Shown here: piece by piece, positions 58,184 to 64,000 of the stretch
Position numbering within the stretch: the stretch's first letter is position 1
Layout of the letters: each line of letters begins with the position of its first letter
Assembly: GCF_030052815.1 (NCBI RefSeq)
Contig: NC_079501.1
Location: 41,659,593 to 41,723,592, forward strand
DNA: 64,000 nucleotides
Direction of reading: 5' to 3'
From: Hevea brasiliensis
Lineage: Eukaryota; Streptophyta; Magnoliopsida; Malpighiales; Euphorbiaceae
Notes under the pieces: generated by a model
The model's input: the letters and a program-made list of their open reading frames with translations, nothing else
Databases searched by the model: none
Told to the model about the DNA's origin: nothing
Position numbers and translations under genes: made by a program

Positions 58184-59240
58184 ATGGACCCTTCATCTCA
58201 AAGAGCAGTCGAGGAGGAAGTGGAGAGTCATGCTCCACCTGCAGCAGCTGAGACTGGGGGCATGGGAGAACCTGCTCCGCCAGCTCATGCAGAGCTCGCC
58301 ACCTCCACGAGCCATGTTCCAAAGAAATGGCCGAATTCTTCAGATAAATGGTCGGGTAATGCCAGACCACCACCACCACCACCACTCCACACAGTAAATC
58401 ACACTGAAAGATTAAGAAAGTTTGGAGCGGTGGACTTTTTCGGAAGAGAGAAGATGACTACATGCGATGAGAATTGGTTGAACAGAATGGGCAGAGTTTT
58501 AAAACAACTCCACTGCACCCAAGAGCAAAACCTAGAGGCTGCCATATCCCTGTTGCAAGATGATGCCTACGAATGGTGGGATACTGTGTCCAGTGAAGTG
58601 CAGCCAGAAGCTATAACTTGGGACTTCTTTCTCTCAGAATTCAAGAAGAAATATGTGGATACTATATACCTAGAAGAGAGAAGAAGGGAGTTTATTAATC
58701 TGAGGCAGAGACAGTTGTCAGTGGCCGAGTATGAGAAGGAATTTGTCCGATTGAGCCGCTACGGAAGGGAGATAGTCCCTAATGAAGCTGAAAGGTGTAA
58801 GAGATTTGAAAAGGGACTAAATGACAACATAAAGATCCAGCTCACTGCCCTGGGAATCACAGAATTTACCAAGTTAGTGGAAGCTGCAATAAGGTTGAAA
58901 AAGTAAGAATCAGTGAGCAGACCAGAAGGATAGACAGCAGAAGAGGGGACCGGGTCAGTCTAGCTCATCTCCTGCACCTGGGAAGAAGTTCAGAGGTCCA
59001 TCTGCACAGAGTTCAGGTCAACCACAAGGTCGTGGTCGATCTCGGGGCCTGTGCCACACTTTACCCCTAGGAGAGGTCACCCACACCATCGGTGGGCGCT
59101 CTCCGAGGATGGGGTTCAGGACCAGCCCAGATCTTCTCGCATGTCCACACCGCTTGAAATGGCATAAGGGGAGTGTTGAGAGTGACTGTGCTCGCTAAGG
59201 TGTGGGTCAACAGAGCATCGCTTGAAGAACTGCCCACGCA
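58184..59240 (+). pseudogene. gag: F gag (N-terminal 240 codons open, then broken)
   Basis: The start is ATG 58184, two bases after a candidate splice acceptor (TTATTAAATAG, ending 58180). The N-terminus is acidic and proline-rich, with PPPPPP near residue 65. The retrotransposon gag domain follows (KFGAVDFFGRE, WLNRMGRVLKQLHC, AYEWWDTVSSEV, FKKKYVDTIYLEERRREFIN, RLSRYGREIVPNEAERCKRF). A stop at 58904 ends the open part at 240 residues; comparison suggests an indel. A zinc knuckle of CX2CX4HX4C type (CAR at 59187, then CGSTEHRLKNC to 59233) is split by five extra bases, TAAGG. Intact, the protein would be nucleocapsid plus capsid. Confidence 0.87.
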
Positions 59241-59439
59241 GAACTACTACAACCGCTCCAACACAAGCGCATGCACCTACTCCCGCACTACGCAGGGGTA
59301 GAAAATCTGTAAGTCCGAGGTCAGAGGACCATCACAGAGGCCTGCATCTGAGCCAGCAGAGAGGCCTGATAGCAGACCACCTGCAAGAGCTTATGCTATT
59401 AGAGCTCAGGAGGAGCAAGATGCCCCGGACGTCATCAGG

Positions 59440-60204
59440 GGTACGTTCTCCCTCTACACTACACCTGTGCATGCATTAGTGGATCCAGGATCCACTCATT
59501 CATACATCTGCATCAACTAACCTGTAGAAAGGGGGATACTAGTAGGGGAGAGTGACCAAGACATTCTGGTCACTAATCCATTAGGCCACAGTGTAGTGGT
59601 GAACAAAGTATACAAGGGTTGCCCGTTAAGGATTCAGGGGTATGAATTCTTGGCAGACCTGATTGAGTTGCCCTTCCACGAGTTTGACGTGATTTTGGGA
59701 ATGGACTGGTTGTCACGTCATCAGGCAATAGTTTATTGCAAATTGAAAAGAATTTCTTTGAAAACCCCTGAGGGTAATGAGATCATTATTGTGGGGGAAA
59801 TGACAGATTTCTTGTCCAATGTCATCTCAGCCACAGTTGCAAGAAGAATGATGAGAAAAGGCTGTGAAGCCTACCTAGCACATGTGGTGGATACTAGGCA
59901 GGCTAAGCCAAACCTGAGTGATATACCCACAGTAAGAGACTTCCCAGAGGTATTTCCTAAAGAGTTGCCTGGTTTGCCACCAGAAAGGGAAGTTGAATTT
60001 GCTATTGAGACACTGCCGGGTACAACACCCATTTCCATTGCTCCTTATAGGATGGCACCCACTGAAATGAGGGAGTTGAAAGCTCAGTTGCAAGAGTTGC
60101 TAGATAAGGGGTTTATACGCCCCAGTGTGTCACCATGGGGAGCTCCAGTGCTGTTTGTGAAAAAGAACGATGGGACTTTGAGGCTATGCATTGATTACCG
60201 GTAG
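59440..60204 (+). pseudogene. F protease and start of RT
   Basis: The retropepsin motif is LVDPGSTHSY; the codon between D and G (59485-59487) is proline where serine or threonine is expected, a loss of the usual D-S/T-G triad. A stop follows at 59518. From 59596 the frame is open: [32 protein letters not shown], then the RT start ([46 protein letters not shown]). The frame ends with TAG at 60202-60204 where related elements have CAG, a single C-to-T change. Confidence 0.88.
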
Positions 60205-61341
60205 TTGAATAAAGTGACTGTGAAGAACAAATATCCGTTGCCTAGAATTGATGATCTGTTTGATCAGTTGAAGGGAGCAGGAGTATTTTCTAAGATTGAT
60301 CTCAGATCAGGGTATCATCAGTTGATGGTGAAGGATGCAGATGTGCCAAAGACTGCATTCAGGACCCGGTATGGGCATTATGAGTTTCTAGTGATGCCCT
60401 TTGGCCTAACAAATGCACCAGCGGCATTCATGGACCTTATGAACCGTATCTTCCATCCGTACCTAGATTGGTTCGTAGTGGTCTTTATTGATGATATTCT
60501 GGTGTATTCCAAGACCAGGGAAGTACATGATGAGCATTTGAGGATTGTTCTGCAAACCCTGAGAGAAAAGAAGCTGTATGCTAAGTTGTCCAAGTGTGAC
60601 TTCTGGTTGAATGATGTTGCATTCCTTGGACACATAGTGTCAGCTGATGGGATTAGGGTGGATCCTAAGAAAATAGAAGCAGTGTTGGAATGGAAGCCTC
60701 CTAGAAATACAACTGAGGTCAGAAGCTTCTTGGGGCTAGCTGGGTATTACAGAAGATTTGTGAAGGGATTTTCCTTAATAGCTGCTCCAATGACCAAGTT
60801 GTTACACAAGAATGTCAAATTTGACTGGAATGACAAGTGTCAGACCAGTTTTGAGAAGTTGAAGGCTATGTTGATAGAGGCACCAGTGTTAACACAGCCA
60901 TTATCAGGAAAGGACTTTGTGGTCTATAGTGATGCCTCTCATAATGGGTTAGGGTGTGTATTGATGCAAGAGGAGAAGGTGGTCGCTTATGCTTCCAGGC
61001 AGTTAAGGCCACATGAACAGAACTATCCTACCCATGATCTAGAGCTTGCAGCAATTATCTTCGCACTGAAGATATGGAGGCATTACTTGTATGGTGAAAA
61101 GTGCTACATTTACACGGACCACAAAAGCCTAAAATACTTGCCAACCCAGAAGGAGCTCAACCTTGGACAGAGGCGATGGATTGAGTTCCTGAAGGACTAC
61201 GATTGTGTAATTGACTACCATCCTGGGAAGGCAAATGTAGTTGCTGATGCTTTGAGCAGAAAGTCCATCACAGCTTTGAGATCATTGAATGCCCGTCTAA
61301 CTTTGATTCGAGATGGAGCTATTTGGCTGAGTTGCAAGTGA
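60205..61341 (+). pseudogene. pol: F reverse transcriptase and RNase H
   Basis: This is an open frame of 378 codons directly after the TAG. RT blocks: [48 protein letters not shown] (60484-60513, catalytic D-D at 60490-60495) and [18 protein letters not shown]. RNase H blocks: [48 protein letters not shown] and [17 protein letters not shown]. All the acidic catalytic residues I can place are present, so apart from the upstream TAG this stretch is intact. The frame is lost near 61310 through an indel before integrase. Confidence 0.92.
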
Positions 61342-61349
61342 GGCCAAAC

Positions 61350-62309
61350 CTGCTACAGCAGATTTTAGATGGGCAAAAGATAGATGAGAAACTAATGGCT
61401 ATTATGAGCAAAATCTCAGAGGGAAAAGCAACTGACTATGAGATGAAAGCAGATGGGTGTCTGTATTACAAAGGAAGACTGTGTACCAGATGATGGGGAA
61501 TTGAAGGCCAGTATTCTAAAAGAGGCACACACCAGTGTATATGCTATGCACCGTGAAGTACAAAGATGTATCATGATCCAAGCTTCGTATTGGTGGCACA
61601 GTATGAAGAAAGACATAGCCGACTACGTGACTAAATGCTTGACATGTCGGCCAAGTCAAGCGAATATCAAGTTCCATCGGGTTTGCTCTGACCTATATGC
61701 ATACCGAATGGAAATGGGATCAGTCACCATGGATTTTGTAAGTGGTCTACCTCTCACCGGAAGAAACATGATGCAAGATGGGTGATAGTTGATAGATTGA
61801 CAAAGTCGGCACACTTTCTCGCCGATTAGGGTGACTACTCACCGGAGAAGTTAGCGAATTGTATATCGCTGAGATAGTTAGGCGCATGGAATCCCACTTT
61901 CCATTATATCCGATCGAGACCCAAGGTTTACATCGAGATTTTGGAAGAAGTTGCATGAGTCCTTGGGTACACAACTCCACTTCAAAGACAGACTTTCCAA
62001 TCCTCGCACGGATGGGCAATCGTAAAGAGTAATCTGTAAACAATTGAAACCAATGGAATTGATACAAATATTGAATTGAAATGATAACAATAACATGAAA
62101 TATATGTCGTTCTTGAGGATATCCGAGGAGTTGTGTCATTGAGTTTGAGGAAGTTGGGATAGATACCTCCCATCGCGTAATTTGCATACAACAATAGCTA
62201 CCAAGCTAGTATCCAAATGGCCCGTATGAAGCCTTTGTATGGGAGAAAATGTAGAACTCAGGTGTCTTTGGACTGAATTGGGCGAAGACAAACTGGTGGG
62301 GCGGACACA
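61350..62309 (+). pseudogene. int: F integrase core (many small indels)
   Basis: Recognisable parts are CVPDDGELKASILKEAH, YWWHSMKKDIADYV, CLTCRPSQANIK, VTMDFVSGLPLTG and, in another frame, [20 protein letters not shown]. The third catalytic residue region (about 62010) is disrupted: after GATGGGCAATCG an AT-rich stretch of about 74 bp (roughly 62030-62103) has no counterpart in typical Tekay integrase. Beyond it, single-base gains and losses occur about every 30-60 bp. The concentration of indels contrasts with the clean RT. Confidence 0.8.
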
Positions 62310-62813
62310 GTGAAACAAAGCGAGGAGAAAGTGAAACTAATCAAAGCCAATCAAGGTTGCCTCGATGCATGTAAATCTTATCTTGACACCAAGAGAAAAG
62401 AAATAGAATATGTGGTTGGCGACAAAGTGTTCCTCAAGGTGTCACCGTGGAAGAAGGTATTGAGGTTTGGAAGAAAAGGTAAGTTGAGCCCTAGGTTCAT
62501 TGGCCCATATGAAGTCATTGAACGTGTGGGTCCAGTGGCCTATAGGCTAGCTTTACCACCAGAGCTAGACAAGATCCATAATGTGTTTCATGTATCTATG
62601 CTCAGAAGATACCGCTCAGATCCTTCACATGTCATCTCCAGGGAAGAAATTGAAATACAACCGGATTTGACATATGAAGAAGAACCCATACGGATACTAG
62701 CTGGGGAATTAAAAGAATTGAGGAACAAGCAGATTCCACTGGTGAAAGTGCTTTGGAGGCACCACAACACCGAGGAGGCAACTTGGGAAAGTAAAGAGAC
62801 GATGAGGCAATAG
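62310..62813 (+). pseudogene. F integrase C-terminus with chromodomain
   Basis: This 167-codon open frame continues the integrase. SYLDTKRKEIEYVVGDKVFL and LSPRFIGPYEVIERVGPVAY form the GPY/F-type C-terminal domain, and HNVFHVSMLRRYRSDPSHVI follows. The chromodomain is at about 62678-62813 (PIRILAGELKELRNKQIPLV, KVLWRHHNTEEATWESKETM), with the aromatic positions W and W of chromovirus domains. In this family it is thought to direct insertion to heterochromatin. The stop TAG is at 62811. Confidence 0.9.
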
Positions 62814-62858
62814 TTCCCTCAACTGTTTGCATAAGGTAAATTTTGAGGACGAAATTTA

Positions 62859-62875
62859 AATTAGAGGGGAAGAGT
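62859..62875 (+). other. Polypurine tract of F
   Basis: TTAGAGGGGAAGAGT directly precedes the 3' LTR, with GAGGACGAAATTTAAA upstream. Confidence 0.85.
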
Positions 62876-64000
62876 TGTAACACCCTCCCGGTAGCAACCC
62901 CGTACATTCTACTGTTCCGGTGACCGGTGTCGGTCCGGACAGCTAGAACGTTCGGAAAAATATTTAAACTAAAGTGAGGAACCATAATTAACTCAAATAT
63001 TAATAAGAAAAATTTAGGAAAAATTTTAGAAATAAAATACAACCAAGTTAAACGAGCCGGTGCCCTAGCGATGGGTAACCCAGAGAGAAGTTGCGGCTCT
63101 CGCAACTAGGAGCCCTAGACCCGGGGGGGAAATTATAAAATAATTTTTGGGACTCCAGAGAAGGGTTATTGAGGTTCCCATGGCATTAGAATGCCAAGAA
63201 AATATTTAGAAAAATTTTTCAATTGGTACAGACAATTTTGACCCGTTAAGCCAAACGGAGGGCATTTTGGTCATTTCGCCTTCAGAGGTGATTTTTGGCC
63301 GACTTGTCCAGTTGAGTAAATAATTAATATGACACAAAATATGAATTAATGTTGATGAAAAATTAATTTGAAGCTAGTAGAAAAGAAAAGAAAAGAAAAA
63401 TCAATAAAAAAAGCCAAATATGACATCATTAAGATGTCATTTAAAAACTTCCACCAATCAAAATTAAACAACCCTTTAAACTAACCAATAAAAGAGACAA
63501 ACCAAGACAAAAGAATTAAAAATGCAGCTGCCTTCTTCTTCTCCAATTCCAGCCGAAACTTTGCTTGCCCTAAACCTCCATTAATCCTTCAACCAAAGCT
63601 CAAGTTCTCTCCTTATTTCACCATAAATTTTCCTACTCCATTCACTAAAACTTATCCCCACATCACAAGGTAACTCTAGGCAGCCACAAAGAGGAGGAAT
63701 TCTAGAGTTTTCACAAGCTCAATAAGTTGAGCAAAGAGGTTAGTGCTTTATTTCCTCTCTCACACTTTTAATCTTTGTTAGAGCATCAAATTAAGTTAAG
63801 AAATTGTAATAATTTGAAGTAAATTATATATGTTAGAGTATCTTCAATTTTCGGCAGCCCTAAGGAAGGAATGATTTTGATTGTTTGATGGACTTAGAGT
63901 GAATTATAGATTATGTTTAAAGTGTATACATATATATATACAAAGAATAAAAGAGTTAACTAAGGAAATTTGTGAAAACTTTGAAATTGAGCTAGGGTTT
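62876..64000 (+). repeat. 3' LTR of F (incomplete)
   Basis: It starts TGTAACACCCTCCCGGTAGC and aligns with 54920 onward; it is cut by the window end. In the first 260 bp I count about seven differences including two one-base indels; the following 850 bp look cleaner. Confidence 0.93.

Larger units (their letters stand above)
54920..64000 (+). mobile_element. Element F: Tekay/Del-type chromovirus, 3' LTR truncated by window end
   Basis: The layout is a 3142 bp 5' LTR, initiator tRNA-Met primer site, gag, protease, RT, RNase H, integrase with chromodomain, polypurine tract and the first 1125 bp of the 3' LTR. The LTRs differ by only about 1-2% where both are visible, so F is young. It is inserted in copia C; the left flank AATAC (54915-54919) is the expected duplication, but the right one is outside the window. 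The frames contain one clean RT stop and many small indels in gag and integrase. Confidence 0.93.

Noticed and set aside
58367..58396. CCACCAC run in F as a separate repeat
   Set aside because: It is in frame and encodes a polyproline stretch of gag.
1..64000. A host gene hidden between elements
   Set aside because: Every interval is accounted for by LTRs or element interiors, and no non-transposon protein motif was found in the translations examined. A small or non-coding host gene cannot be fully excluded by eye.

Overview
The window looks like repeat-rich plant nuclear DNA, probably pericentromeric heterochromatin of a eudicot. It is AT-rich and I found no host gene, tRNA or rRNA. Essentially every base belongs to an LTR retrotransposon. 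A species cannot be fixed from the sequence.

The retrotransposons are nested. Lettered from the outside in: copia C (+; its gag is seen at 53794-54919) was split by Athila element E (-; 37545-53793, with its far 3' end left of the window). E was split by D (-; 1-37544), a gypsy derivative with about 4.8 kb LTRs and a 1.28 kb, almost non-coding interior. The right-hand LTR of D was hit twice by gypsy solo LTRs: G1 (+; 5857-29067) and G2 (+; 29769-33473). G1 was then split by copia A (+; 6568-26301), and the 3' LTR of A was split by copia B (-; 16017-25976). The chain C>E>D>G1>A>B is six levels deep. Separately, E was split inside its protease by H (-; 42367-50094), a second gypsy derivative with 3.3 kb LTRs and only 1.1 kb between them. 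C was split by F (+; 54920 to beyond 64000), a Tekay/Del-type chromovirus with a chromodomain.

The layers rest on target-site duplications read in the sequence: GGAGC for G1, ATATC for A, CATAA/CATAG for B, AGTAC for G2 and ATGAG for H. For G2 there is also an unoccupied paralogous site in the left LTR of D. The other ends of D, E, C and F lie outside the window.

No element appears able to move on its own. A, B, E and F all have stops and frameshifts in gag-pol. D and H have almost no coding sequence but keep PBS, polypurine tract and full LTRs, so any mobility had to depend on proteins from relatives. F is the youngest gypsy element by LTR similarity. The two LTRs of H are nearly identical over long runs.

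The most interesting signals are non-coding and shared between elements: a double stem-loop about 600-700 nt from the 3' end of every gypsy LTR except Athila; a GGGCATTTTGGTCATTT-like motif in both copia and gypsy LTRs; a roughly 240 bp non-coding interior segment shared by D and H; a palindromic 35 bp minisatellite in the copia leader; and a palindromic ACACGG/CCGTGT array found twice in the Athila element. All alignments were made by eye; percent identities are hand estimates.
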